NCBI RefSeq assembly: GCF_018294505.1
Contig: NC_057802.1
Coordinates: forward strand, 553,702,202 to 553,766,201
DNA from: Triticum aestivum
Taxonomy: Eukaryota; Streptophyta; Magnoliopsida; Poales; Poaceae
Direction: 5' to 3'
Length of the DNA stretch: 64,000 bases
Below are positions 13,586-25,690 of this stretch, one piece after another. The first letter of the stretch is position 1; each line of letters begins with the position of its first letter. The position numbers and the translations under genes were made by a program. Below the pieces are notes generated by a model. It searched no databases. It saw only the letters and a list, made by a program, of their open reading frames with translations, and was not told where the DNA came from.

Positions 13586-14986
13586 TGTTGGGGAACGTAG
13601 CATGCAATTTAATTTTTTTTTCCTATGATCACGCAAGATCTATCCAGGAGATGCATAGCAACGAGAGGGGAGAGTGTGTCCACGTACCCTCGTAGACCGA
13701 AAGCGGAAGCGTTAGTTTAACGTGGTTGATGTAGTCGAACGTCTTCACGATCCAACCGATCAAGTACCAAACGTACGGCACCTCCGAGTTCAGCACACTT
13801 TCAGCTCGGTGACTTCCCTCGAACTCTTGATCCAGCAGAGGGCCGAGGGAGAGTTTCGTCAGCACGACGGCTGGTGATAGTGATGGTGATGTGATCCGTG
13901 CAGGGCTTCGCCTAAGCACTACGATGCTATGACCGAAGGAGTAAACTATGGAGGGGGCCACCACACACGGCTAAGAGAACAACTGTTGTGCTTTGGGGTG
14001 CCCCCTGCCCTCATATATAAAGGAGGAGGGGAGGAGGCCGCCGGCCCTAGGGGCGCGCCATGGGGGGAAACCGAATAGGACTCCGGGACTCTGAACAATC
14101 TTCAGTCACCAAAACACATAACTTATAATACAAATCGTCATCGAACGTTAAGCGTGCGGACCCTATGAGTTCGAGAACTATGTAGAAATGACCGAGACAC
14201 ATCTCCGATCAATAACCAATAGGGAACCTGGATGCTCATATTGGTTCCTACATATTCTACGAAGATCTTTATCGGTCAAACCGCAATGACAACATACGTC
14301 ATTCCCTTTGTCGTCGGTATGTTACTTTCCTGAGATTCGATCGTCGGTATCCTCATACCTAGTTCAATCTCGTTACCGGCAAGTCTCTTTACTCGTTCCG
14401 TAATGCATCATCCTGCAACTAACTCATTAGTCACATTGCTTGCAAGGCTTATCATGATGTGCATTACCGAGAGGGCCTAGAGATACCTCTCCGATACTCG
14501 GAGTGACAAATCCTAATCTCGATCTATGCCAACCCAAAAAACACCTTCGGAGACACCTGTAGAGCATCTTTATAATCATCCAGTTACGTTGCGACGTTTG
14601 ATAGCACACAAGGTGTTCCTATTCGGGAGTTGCATAATCTCATAGTCAAAGAAATATGTATAAGTCATGAAGAAAGCAATAGCAATAAAACTTAACGATC
14701 ATTATGCTAAGCTAACGGATGGGTCTTGTCCATCACATCATTCTCCTAATGATGTGATCCCGTTCATCAAATGACACCACATGTCTATCGTCAGGAAAAT
14801 TAACCATCTTTGATTAACGACCTAGTCAAGTAGAGGCATACTAGGGACTCTTTGTTTTGTCTATGTATTCACACATGTATCAAGTTTTCGGTTAATACAA
14901 TTCTAGCATGAATAATAAACATTTATCATGATATAAGGAAATATAAATAACAACTTTATTATTGCCTCTGGGGCATATTTCCTTCA
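13586..14986 (-). mobile_element. solo LTR, BARE/WIS/Angela type (copia)
   Basis: On the minus strand it starts TGAAGGAAATATGCCCC, followed by AGGCAATAATAAAG, and ends CTACGTTCCCCAACA. This is the recognisable pattern of the Triticeae copia family BARE1/WIS/Angela. A perfect 5-bp target duplication CCAGC flanks it (13581-13585, 14987-14991) with no internal region. It is therefore a solo LTR left by recombination between two LTRs. At 1401 bp it is shorter than the usual roughly 1.7-1.8 kb, so internal deletions exist. The minus-strand TATA-like TATATAAGAGGG-type region lies near 14010. Confidence 0.93.
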
Positions 14987-15737
14987 CCAGCATGTGGTGT
15001 AGGACAATCCATCACTAAGAGTATCACTCGGTTGCTGGATGCAGCAGAAGTTGGTCTTATGGCCGAAGCAGGGCCTGCAGTTCCTTGTCTTCCTGGTCTT
15101 GATCTCTCCACCCCGTATGCTGTAGGAAAAGATAGCACTGTCGAGAACAGACTTGATGTGGGTGTAATCCTTTTTGTTCATGTTCTTCGACGAGTCCAAG
15201 TAAAGAGCGTGGGAGAATCGGGGGTAAAGGATGATGAGGACGGCGCGCCCGTCGCTGCGCAAAATAAGTACACCTCAAATTAGCCTCCACCGTGCAAATG
15301 AATGATTGAAATCGAAGGAAGGATATCCGCGCGGATGACTTACATGGGATGATAAGGCACGAGAATCGTCTCCTTGTCCTTATTGGCGACCATGAAATCG
15401 GCGATGTAGTCCCTCGCGTATTCACGGTGCTCTGGGCAGACTGTCAAGAAGCCCTCGTGCATGAAGTACGGGTCAGCGACACAGATATAAGGTATCTGCT
15501 CAATCCCGATGACGTAGTTCATTTGCAAGGCAAAAAGCCGGACAAACGTAAAATCCAGCTTTTTCAAGTGAAACATGTCGAAGATGTAATTGAGTCGAAG
15601 GAAGAACTTCTCCGCGGGGAATGTGTCGACATACAACCTTTGCCGCGGCACGTTAACCACGTAGAGTGGGTATCCTGGATTTTCTAAGACGATTAGGCTT
15701 TTCTCTCTCCGCATCACATCGTCCTGAAGTCTCCTTA
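14987..15737 (-). pseudogene. CACTA E second gene, Ulp1-like middle part
   Basis: The minus-strand exon from 15737 to about 15350 reads VMRREKSLIVLENPGYPLY and FMVANKDKETILVPYHP. A GT-AG intron follows (about 15265-15349), then RAVLIILYPRFSHALYLDSS and KTNFCCIQQPSDTLSDGL. The order 'H ... LDSS ... QxP' is that of the Ulp1-like cysteine protease region found in CACTA ORF2 proteins. The usual Cys-Gly after the Gln box is not present (SDTLSDG instead), so peptidase activity is doubtful. It is cut by the solo LTR on one side and by CACTA C on the other. Confidence 0.75.
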
Positions 15738-16060
15738 CACTAGTAGAAAACAGGGCTTTGGTTCAGGCCTGGCCAGCCCATTAGTCTCGGTTTTGCATGA
15801 TCCAGGACCCATGGGGGGCATTCGTCCTCGTTTGTGAGCCCAGGGGGCCGGCCGGGGCCTCGTGGGCATTGGTCTGGTTCGTCTGGACCCATTAGTCCCG
15901 GTTCTAGGCACGAACCGGGACCAATGGTCCTCGCTCCTGGCCCACATACATTGGTCCCGGTTCGTGCCTAGAACTGGGACAGAAGGGGGAGCTTTAGTCC
16001 CGGTTCCTGCCACGAACCGGGACAAATGAGTTGCCTATATATACCCCGTCGCTGCAGCAG
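15738..16060. repeat. left subterminal repeats and promoter region of CACTA C
   Basis: Inverted and direct CATTGGTCCCGGTTC / ACGAACCGGGACCAATGG units fill 15890-16022. They are the usual transposase-binding arrays of CACTA elements. CCTATATATACCCC at about 16034 is a good TATA box for the transposase gene. 16061-16422 is 5' leader, with a probable intron ending in the GCACGCAG just before ATG 16423. Confidence 0.75.
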
Positions 16061-16422
16061 AGCACTCCACAGTGCTCTGTTTTTTCTGGCCGGCGAGGGG
16101 AGGGCATTTGGGTGCTCTAGCTCACCTCCTATGCACATGAGGTGTTCGATGAAATGCCCGAGCCACACTAGTTAAGCTTTCTCCTCTGGAAGCTCGACCT
16201 CCGAGCTCCATTTTCCTGAGATTTGTCTAGGTTTAGTGGTCCGTCACGCCCCGTCCCCGTCTTCACCGCTGTTGATCGCCCACGCCGATCTCATCGCCGG
16301 CACCACCGTGGTGAGCCTCTTGTTCTTATCTTCTTTCTGAAAGAAAAAAACTTCTTACTTTAGATAGATACTTGTCTAATTTTCTTACTTTTGACACAAA
16401 TAATTATATATAATGCACGCAG

Positions 16423-17241
16423 ATGAACCGGCAATGGATGTACGGTGACAGACACACCTCCGAGTACATTAAGGGCGTGCATAATTTTCTCGAAGTGGCT
16501 TAGGCAAACAAGCAGAATGGTTTTATGTGTTGTCCATGCCCTAATTGTGGGAATACGAAGTCTTACTCTGACCGGAAAATCCTTCACACCCACCTGCTTT
16601 ATAAGGGTCTCATGCCACACTATAATGTTTGGACGAAGCACGGAGAAATAGGGGTTATGATGGAAGACAGCGAAGAAGAAGAGGACGATGACAACTATGT
16701 GCCCCCTGAATACGGTGATGCTGCAATGAGGGAAGCTATTGAAGATCAAGAGGAACCAGACGATGTGCCCGATGATGATGATCTCCGCCGGGTCATTGTT
16801 GATGCAAGGACACAATGCGAAAGTCAAAAGGAGAAGCTGACGTTCGATCGCATGTTAGAGGATCACAAAAAAGAGTTGCACCCCAATTGTGAAGATGGCA
16901 ACACAAAGCTCGGTACCGTACTGGAATTGCTGCAGTGGAAGGCAGAGAATGTAGTGCCTGACAAAGGACTTGAGAAGCTACTGAAAATATTGAAGAAGAA
17001 GCTTCCAAAGGATAACGAATTGCCCGACAGTACGTACGCAACAAAGAAGGTCGTATGCCCTATAGGATTGGAGGTGCAGAAGATACATGCATGCCCTAAT
17101 GACTGCATCCTCTACCGCGGTGCGTACGAGGATTTGAACGCATTCCCGGTATGCGGTGCATTGCGGTATAAGATCAGACGAGATGACCCTGGTGATGTTG
17201 ACGGCGAGCCCCTCCAGGAAGAGGGTTCATGCGAAGGTGAT
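16423..17241 (+). pseudogene. CACTA C transposase (TNPD type), N-terminal part
   Basis: The frame opens MNRQWMYGDRHTSEYIKGV and has an in-frame TAG at 16501 after 26 codons (EVA-stop-ANKQNG). It then continues through the zinc-finger-like CCPCPNCGN box and a CNPNDCILYRG-type segment (ACPNDCILYRGAYEDLNAF). These mark the transposon-associated and Transposase_21 regions. A one-base insertion near 17214 shifts the frame before LTR element A interrupts it at 17241. The acidic stretch around 16670-16790 (EEEDDDN, DDVPDDDD) is typical. Confidence 0.9.
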
Positions 17242-18750
17242 TGATAACCCACAAGTATAGGGGATCAATTGTAGCCTCTTTCGATAAGTAAGAGTGTCGA
17301 ACCCAGCGAGGAGCTAAAGGTAGAACAAATATTCCCTCAAGTTCTATCGACCACCGATACAACTCTACGCACGCTTAACATTCGCTTTACCTAGAACAAG
17401 TATGAAACTAGAAGTACTTTGTAGGTGTTTTTGGATAGGTTTGCAAGATAATAAAGAGAGCGTAAATAAAAACTAGGGGCTGTTTAGATGAAGACACAAC
17501 TAAGTTAGTTTTAGTAGAGAGCTTTTTGTCACGAGAAAGTTATTTGTCCCTAGGCAATCAATAACTAGACTGGTAATCATTATTGCAATTTTATTTGAGG
17601 GAGAGGCATAAGCTAACATACTTCCTCTACTTGGGTCATATGCACTTATGATTGGAACTCTAGCAAGCATCCGCAACTACTAAAGATCATTAAGGTAAAA
17701 CCCAACCATAGCATTAAAGCATCAAGTCCTCTTTATCCCATATGCAACAACCCCCTTACTCGGGTTTGTGTTTCAGTCACTCACGCAACCCACTATAAGC
17801 GAATCATGAACGTATTGCAACACCCTACAGCGGGGATCCCTCACGCTTGCGCGACACGGAGAGCACCATAGGACAACACCAATAATAAAACATGCAACTC
17901 AAACCAATCTTGATCATCAAATAACCCATAGGACAAAACGGATCTACTCAAACATCATAGGATAGCCATACATCATTGGGAAATAATATATAGCGTTGAG
18001 CACCATGTTTAAGTAGAGAGTACAGCGGGTAAAAGAGGGGTTACACCGCTGCATAGAGGGGGGAATAGTTGGTGATGATGGCGGTGAAGTTGTTGGTGAA
18101 GATTGCGGTGATGATGATGGCCCCCGGTGGCACTCCGGCGCCACCGGAAGCGAGGGAGAGAGAGCCCCCCTCCTTCTTCTTCTTCCTTGACCTCCTCCTT
18201 AGATGGGAGAAGGGTTTCCCCTCTAGTCCTTGGTCTCCATGGCATGGGAGGGGCGAGAGCCCCTCCGAGATTGGATCTGTCTCTCTGTCTCTCTCTGTTT
18301 CTGCGTTCTATTCTGCCGCCCGTTCACCGTTTTGTATATATATGGAGATCCATAACTCCGATTGGACTGAAATCTTCGCCGTGATTTTTTCCTAAAAATT
18401 AGCTTTGTTGTGGCCGAAGAAGGGCATCAACCGCCTTACATGGGGCCCACGAGGGTCAGGGGCGCCCCCCTGCCTCGTGCCTCCCTCGGGCACCGTCTCG
18501 CGTGGATTTTCCTTCCCATATTCTCCGAATATTCCAAAAATAATCTCCGTCCGTTTTTATCCTGTTTGGGCTCCGTTTGATATGGATATTCTGCGAAACA
18601 AAAACATGCAACAAACAGGAACTGGCACTGGGCACTGGATCAATATGTTAGTCCCCAAAAATAGTATAAAAAGTTGCCAAAAATATATGAAAGTTGTAGA
18701 ATATTGGCATGGAACAATAAAAAAATTATAGATACGACGGAGACGTATCA
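17242..18750 (-). repeat. 3' LTR of element A
   Basis: It begins TGATAACCCACAAGTATAGG and ends GACGGAGACGTATCA on the plus strand. It closely matches 32351-33865 with scattered substitutions and a small indel near 18470/33575, where the right copy has an extra C/G-rich segment. A polypurine-like tract follows (see 18751). Confidence 0.95.
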
Positions 18751-18768
18751 GCATCCCCAAGCTTAATT
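18751..18768 (-). other. polypurine tract of element A
   Basis: Directly inside the 3' LTR, the minus strand reads AATTAAGCTTGGGGATGC ahead of the LTR. This is the expected site of plus-strand priming. Related AAGCTTGGGGATG copies occur further inside A and B. Confidence 0.6.
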
Positions 18769-21720
18769 CCTGCTCGTCCTCAAGTAGGTAAATGATAAAA
18801 AAAGATAATTTTTGATGTGGAATGCTACCTAGCATAATCTTGATCATGTATCTAATCATGGCATGAATATTAAGATACGAGTGATTCAAAGCAATAATCT
18901 ATCATTTGACATAAAAACAATAATACTTCAAGCCTACTAATAAAGCAATCATGTCTTTTCAAAATAACATGGCCAAAGAAAGTTATCCCTACAAAATCAT
19001 ATAGTCTGGCTATGCTCCATCTTCATCACATAAAATATTCAAATCATGCACAACCCCAATGAAAAGCCAAGCAATTGTTTCATACTTTTGACGTTCTCAA
19101 ACCTTTTCAACTTTCATGCAATACATGAGCGTGAGCCATGGACATAGCACTATAGGTGGAATAGAATGGTGGTTGTGGAGAAGACAAAAAGGAGAAGATA
19201 GTCTCACATCAACTAGGCGTATCAACGGGCTATGGAGATGCCCATCAATAGATATCAATGTGAGTGAGTAGGGATTGCCATGCAACAGATGCACTAAGAG
19301 CTATAAGTGTATGAAAGCTCAGACTGAAAACTAAGTGGGTGTGCATCCAACTTGCTTGCTCATGAAGACCTCGGGCGTTTGAGGAAGCCCATCATCGGAA
19401 TATACAAGCCAAGTTCTATAACGAAAATTCCCACTAGTATATGAAAGTGATAACTCAAGAGACTCTCTATATGAAGAACATGGTGCTACTCTGAAGCACA
19501 AGTGTGATAAAAGGATAGTAACATTGCCCCTTCTCTCTTTTTCTCTCAATTTTTTTGGTGGGCTTCTTTGGCCTGTTTTTTTGGGCTTATTTGGCCTCTT
19601 TTATTTATTTTTAAAGTCCGGAGTCTCATCCCGACTTGTGGGGGAATCATAGTCTCCATCATCCTTTCCTCACTGGGGCAATGCTCTAATAATGATGATC
19701 ATCACACTTTTTATTTACTTACAACTCAATATTACAACTCGATACTAGAACAAAGATATGACTCTATATGAATGCCTCCGGCGGTGTACCGGGATGTGCA
19801 ATGATCTAGCATAGCAATGACATCAAAAAACGGACAAGCCATGAAAATATCATGCTAGCTATCTTACGATCATGCAAAGCAATATGATACTGAATGCTCG
19901 AGTCATGTATATGATGATGATGGAAGTTGCATGGCAATATATCTCGGAATGGCTATGGAAATGCCATGATAGGTAGGTATGGTGGCTGTTTTGAGGAAGG
20001 TATATGGTGGGTTTATGGTACCGGCAAAAGTTGCGCGGTACTAGAGAGGCTAGCAATGGTGGAAGGGTGAGAGTGCGTATAATCCATGGACTCAACATTA
20101 GTCATAAAGAACTCACATACTTATTGCAAAAATCTATTAGTCATCGAAACAAAGTACTACGCGCATGCTCCTAGGGGGATAGATTGGTAGGAAAAGACCA
20201 TCGCTCGTCCCCGACCGCCACTCATAAGGAAGACAATCAATAAATAAATCATGCTCCGACTTCATCACATAATGGTTCACCATACGTGCATGCTACGGGA
20301 ATCAAAAACCTCAACACAAGTATTTCTACTAATCCACAACTACCCACTAGCATGACTCTAATATCACCATCTCTATATCGCAAAACTATTGCAAGGAATC
20401 AAACATATCATATTCAGTGATCTACAAGTTTTATGTAGGATTTTATGACTAACCATGTGAATGACCAGTTCCTCTCATCTCTCTAAATAGATATAAGTGA
20501 AGCAAGAGAGTTTAATTCTTTCTAAAAAAGATATGCCCACGCTCTAACAAATATAAGTGAAGCAAAAGAGCATTCTACAAATGGCGGTTTTCTATGTAAA
20601 GAGAAACAGGCAATCCAAACTTCAGATGATATAAGTGAAGCGCATGAAGCATTCTATAAAGCCATACTCAAAAGATATAAGTGAAGTGCATAGAGCATTC
20701 TATACATAAACCAAGGACTATCTCATACCATCATGGTGCATAAAAGAAAAATGAAAACTAAAGCAAAAGATGCTCCAAGATTTGCACATATCGCCTAAAC
20801 GAAACGAATCCGAAAACATACCGATACTTGTTGAAGAAAGAGGGGATGCCTTCCGGGGCATCCCCAAGCTTAGACACTTGAGCCTCCTTGAATATTTACT
20901 TGGGGTTCCTTGGGAATCCCCAAGCTTGAGCTCTTGCCTCTCTTCCTTCTTCTCACATCGAGACCTTCTTGATCATCGAACACTTCATCCACACAAAACT
21001 TCAACAAAAAACTCGGTAAGATCCGTTAGTATAATAAAGCAAGTCACTACTCTAAGTACTGTTGCAAACCAATTCATACTTTATTGCATAGCTACTGTAA
21101 TATAACTTTTCCATGGCTTAATCCACTGATATAAATCGATAGTTTCATCAAAACAAGCAAACTATGCATCAAAAACAGAATCTGTCTAAAACAGAACAGT
21201 CTGTAACAATCTGAACATTCACCATACTTCTGATACTTGAAAAATTCTGCCCAAATTAGGAAAAATAAAAAATTTGTATAGCAAGAGATTTCAAAAAGTT
21301 TCAGAACCATTTGACGTTCCAGTAAAAAACTAAAAATCGCGCACTACAGCCAAAGTTTCTGTCCTGCACCGCACAAACCAACAAGCATTGTAAACATCCT
21401 AAAGGCAAACCTTGGCACATTATTTTTATAATACAATGGAATTGTACAAGGGGATAATTACTTTTGTTGAAAAGTTTCTGTAATCAAGATTCACAAAGTT
21501 TCCGTGAGCATGAACAAAGTTCAAGGAGCTCCCCCACTTCAACAATGCTTGTCTCTCTCACTTTCACTTTCCTTTTTGAAAAAGTTTTGGGTTCCCCTCT
21601 TTATTTTTTTGTTTTTAAACTATATAAAAGCACTCAACAGAAATAAATGACTCTCTAAAACTTCTGGGTTGTCTCCCTGGCAGCGCTTTCTTGAAAGCCA
21701 TTAAGCTAGACATATAGTGC
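18769..21720 (-). other. non-coding interior of element A
   Basis: No supported gene. It is AT-rich. ATATAAGTGAAG recurs four times (about 20490, 20551, 20629, 20675). At 20843-20871 a hairpin GGGGATGCC...GGCATCCCC is followed by CAAGCTTAG, and a second AATCCCCAAGCTTGAG lies at about 20917. The same motif set occurs in element B (26830-27165), so it is a conserved non-coding module rather than random DNA. Confidence 0.55.
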
Positions 21721-22312
21721 TCAAGTAGTGAATCCACCCGGATCCCAAGGTATATCAAAGCCAATTTTAATTAACAATGATTTGTAATTTAGTAGTGAGC
21801 ACAAGGAAACATATATCATGCAACAACAAAGTCTAACTCTCTTCCTATGCATCGGCATGTCATAAAAGAACAATTCATGCACACAAAGTAAAGGCCAATG
21901 CATAGTATAAACAGTTTCTTGCAATTTTATCGTGTTGGAAACATAGAGAGGTGGAGATATAGTTCCCCTCTCATAATAATTGCAAGTAGGATCAGAAAGC
22001 ACATGCATATTATATTCATCTAAATCATCATGTGCAACTGTATAAGGCAACCCATCAATATAATCCTTAATAAGGGTAAACTACTCCGATATAGTGTAGT
22101 TGGGAGAATTCAAAAAGATAATAGGACTATCATGCGTGGGTGCAATAGCAACAATTTCATGTTTAACATAAGGAACTATAGCAAGTTCATCTCCATAAGC
22201 ATAATTCATATTGGCATCTTGGACACAAGCATAGAAAGCATCATCAAAAAGGGATATGTCAAGAGAATCAACGGGATCATAATAGTTATCATAGCAATCA
22301 TCCTTCGGTAAG
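21721..22312 (-). pseudogene. element A acidic ORF, C-terminal part
   Basis: The minus-strand frame is interrupted by one stop at 22081-22083. It includes YYDPVDSLDISLFDDAFY, then PPLYVSNTIKLQETVYT and HELFFYDMPMHRKRVRL. The last segment aligns with SHKLFSHKIPMNRKWVRLK of element B's ORF. It is joined, across nested element B, to 31487-32226. No known domain is recognised. Confidence 0.6.
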
Positions 22313-23886
22313 TGATGTCTACTACACAACCTTCTTCTTGTAGACGTTGTTGGGCCTCCAAGTGCAGAGGTTTGTAGGACAGTAGCAAATTTCCCTCAAG
22401 TGGATGACCTAAGGTTTATCAATCCGTGGGAGGCGTAGGATGAAGATGGTCTCTCTCAAACAACCCTGCAACCAAATAACAAAGAGTCTCTTGTGTCCCC
22501 AACACACCCAATACAATGGTAAATTGTATAGGTGCACTAGTTCGGGGAAGAGATGGTGATAAAAGTGCAATATGGATGGTAGATATAGGTTTTTGTAATC
22601 TGAAAATATAAAAACAGCAAGGTAACTAATGATAAAAGTGAGCACAAACGGTATTGCAATGCTAGGAAACAAGGCCTAGGGTTCATACTTTCACTAGTGC
22701 ATGTTCTCTCAACAACAATAACATATTTGGATCATATAACTATCCCTCAACATGCAACAAAGAGTCACTCCAAAGTCACTAATAGCAGAGAACAAACGAA
22801 GAGATTATTGTAAGGTACGAAACCACCTCAAAGTTATCCTTTCTGATCAATCTATTCAAGAGTCCGCCGTAAAATAACACGAAGCTATTCTTTCCGTTCG
22901 ATCTATCATAGAGTTCGTACTAAACTAACACCTTAAGACACAAATCAACCAAAACCCTAATGTCACCTAGATACTCCAATGTCACCTCAAGTATCCGTGG
23001 GTATGATTATACGATATGCATCACACAATCTCGGATTCATCTATTTAACCAACACAAAGAACTTCAAAGAGTGCCCCAAAGTTTCTACCGGAGAGTCAAG
23101 ACGAAATCGTGTGCCAACCCCCATGCATAAGTTCACAAGGTCACTGAAACCGCAAGTTGATCACCAAAACATACATCAAGTAGATCATGTGAATATCCCA
23201 TTGTCACCACAGATAAGCACATGCAAGACATACATCAAGTGTTCTCAAATCCTTAAAGACTCAATCCAATAAGATAACTTCGAAGGGAAAACTCAATCCA
23301 TTACAAGAGACTAGAGGGGGAGAAGCATCATAAGATCAACTATAATAGCAAAGCTCGCGATACATCAAGATCGTGCCAAATCAAGAACATGAGAGATAGA
23401 GAGAGATCAAACACATAGCTACTGGTACATACCCTCAGCCCCGAGGGTGAACTACTCCCTCCTCGTCATGGAGAGCGCCGGGATGATGAAGATGGCCACC
23501 GGTGAGGGATCCTTCCTCTGGCAGGGTTCCGGAACAGGGACCCGATTGGTTTTTGGTGGCTACAGAGGCTTGCGGCGGCGGAACTCCCGATCTAGGTTAT
23601 TTTCTGGAGGTTTCAGTATTTATAGGATTTTTTGGTGTAGGTCTCACGTCAGGGGGGTCTCCGGGTTGTCCACGAGGCAGGGGTCCACGCCCAGGGGGGT
23701 GGGCGCACCCCCCACCCTCGTGGGCAGCCTAGGACTCTCCTAGCCCAACTCTTTTACTCCGGGGGCTTCTTTTGGTCCAGAAAAAATCATCAAAAATTGG
23801 CACGTCAATTGGACTCCGTTTGGTTTTTCTTTTCTACAAAACTTAAAAACAGGGAAAAACAGAAACTGGCACTGGGCTCTAGGTTA
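22313..23886 (-). repeat. 3' LTR of element B, truncated
   Basis: Very similar to 29791-31367, then stops after GGGCTCTAGGTTAA. The last about 114 bp of the LTR, which contain the TATAAAAGTG-like stretch and the terminal GGCGTATCA, are missing. At the breakpoint a 20-bp tract, AAAACAGGGAAAAACAGAAA, occurs twice (23848 and 23888). This suggests deletion or template switching at short homology. The adjacent polypurine tract is lost too. 23887-24175 is non-coding interior. Confidence 0.9.
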
Positions 23887-24175
23887 AAAACAGGGAAAAA
23901 CAGAAACTTTTCATGATCAAGTAACAAGCTATTCACATGTTAAAGTATAGATCATAAACTTTCTTGAAAACGAACAAACAGTTCTCAGTCATCAAACAAT
24001 TGCAATTCATCTTATTTTCAGGAAGGGTCTATGTAAGAGCTTTGATTTAGCAAATCCCACATACTCAACTATCACATAGTCTTCCATGATTGCTACCACT
24101 CAAAGCATATTTTTAGAACAAATAGCATCCATCAAACACAGAGAAAGATAGGGGCTTAATGTTTCGCCTCTCAAC

Positions 24176-25690
24176 TTTTTTTTGAACGAGAACGACAGTG
24201 GGAGAGGCTCCCACTGACTTTGTATTTACTCACGAACAAATGTTACATCATTACATGTGGGGGGTTTTGCGGGGCTCCCCCTCGGCCCCTCTACTACATG
24301 TAAAACGCTACTGTCTACAAGCTTTGTATATAAGAGTCTAAGAAGGGACGAAGCTCTTCTTTACAATTGTGAACAAGGAGGCCCAACAGGTGCTTGAATC
24401 TATCAAGCCATGCAATGAAGGAGTGTGGCACTCCTCTGAAGAATTCATTGTTCCTCTCCTTCCATATGCTCCATGCGGCCAGCAAGAAAATGTCCATGAA
24501 CAGTGGTTGCCTCCATTGGGTTTTACCTTCGTGCAAAAGAGATATCCTATTGCCAACATTCGGCCACCTCAGACCCACTCTGTCCCAGCAGCGTTGGCTA
24601 AAAGGGCACGAGAAGAAGAGATGCTCAACTGTTTCCTCGGGAGGGTTTTGGCACAACATGCACGCATAGTTGTTGTCCAAAACAGCATAGTGTCTATGTT
24701 TCAACATGTTTCGCGTGTTTAGGTGGTCAACCAGTAGCAGCCAGCCAAACATTTTGAATTTGATGGGGCTTTTGGCCTTCCAAAGCCAGAGAAAGGCATC
24801 GTCGGCGATCGTCTCCCTGAAACAGTGATTGTAGTAGCTTTTGGCCAAGAACTTTCCTCCGAGGGTACAAACCCAAGAATCAGCAGAACCCCTCTCCGGT
24901 ATGACATGCATCGAGCCCTGCTGAGTCTCTCTGACTTCCTCTCTCGCTTGGGTAGAGAGTGGTAGATGGAAAAGCATATCCGGGTCCGTCGCTTCCAAAG
25001 CAGTGCAAACGGACTCATCCTCATTTGTGGCAAATGAGAAAGCTCTGGGATAGATCTCGGAGAGCGGGGCTTCCTGGTCATGCTCAAACCACACATCCTT
25101 CCAGAACAGGGCTGAAGTCCCATCACCAACTGTAACTTTTGAGATCCCACGAAACACATTGCTGAGTTGCATGATGTCACGCCACCAGAAGGATCCGATC
25201 GGACCAACTGCATGTGGCACCGTACCCACGTAGTATGTGTCCCAGATCAAAGTCACCCATGGGACATCCTGACGGTTGTAAAATTTATAAAGATGTTTGA
25301 GAAGGAGGGCCACATTTTGAGTTTTGATGTCAATCACTCCAAGACCATCTTTGCGTTTTGGCCTACATACCAGCTCCCAAGTGGCCAAAGAGTTATTTTT
25401 GACCCCTGTCTCCGTGTTTTTGGCCCACAAACAGTATCTACGCAGCTTGTCAATGTGATCGATCACTTTTGGGTGCAGTTTAAGTGTGCACATAGCATAG
25501 ATCATCATGGAGGTGATGGTGGAGTTTACCAACGTGAGTTTGGCGCCGGCTGAGAGCAAGGACAAGGCCGTGGACAATTTCCTCTCAATCCCACACACCA
25601 ACGGCATGAGCTCAAGCAGCGTTGGTTTTGTCGTTCCCATGGGAAGGCCCAGGTATGTAAATGGGAGCGATCCAACAGCGCAACCAACTT
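24176..25690 (-). mobile_element. 5'-truncated LINE (L1-type) inside element B
   Basis: The minus-strand end is a short poly(A) (T-run at 24176-24184). The rest is the C-terminal third of a plant LINE ORF2. A CAACTT on each side (24171, 25685) may be a short remnant of the target duplication. The 5' end breaks off within RT, as is usual for LINE integration. Confidence 0.8.
24315..25690 (-). pseudogene. LINE ORF2 C-terminal part (RT end and zf-RVT)
   Basis: An open frame of about 450 codons runs to a stop at 24315. It starts in the RT region with GSLPFTYLGLPMGTTKP and continues through the linker (LWAKNTETG, FWWRDIMQL). It ends with the zf-RVT domain: FKMFGWLLLVDHLNTRNML, YACMLC, EETVEHLFFSCPFSQRCW. 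Catalytic RT residues and the endonuclease are absent through 5' truncation. The remaining frame is undisturbed, so insertion is relatively recent. Confidence 0.88.

Noticed and set aside
13629..13964. Minus-strand frame within the solo LTR
   Set aside because: Lies wholly in BARE/Angela-type LTR sequence, which is non-coding.
18009..18395. Frames in the GC-rich part of A LTRs (also 33150-33503)
   Set aside because: Repeated in both LTRs with inconsistent frames and no domain.
23447..23743. Gly/Arg-rich frames in B LTRs (also near 30981-31362)
   Set aside because: Present in both LTRs but frames differ between copies; GC-rich LTR DNA, not a gene.
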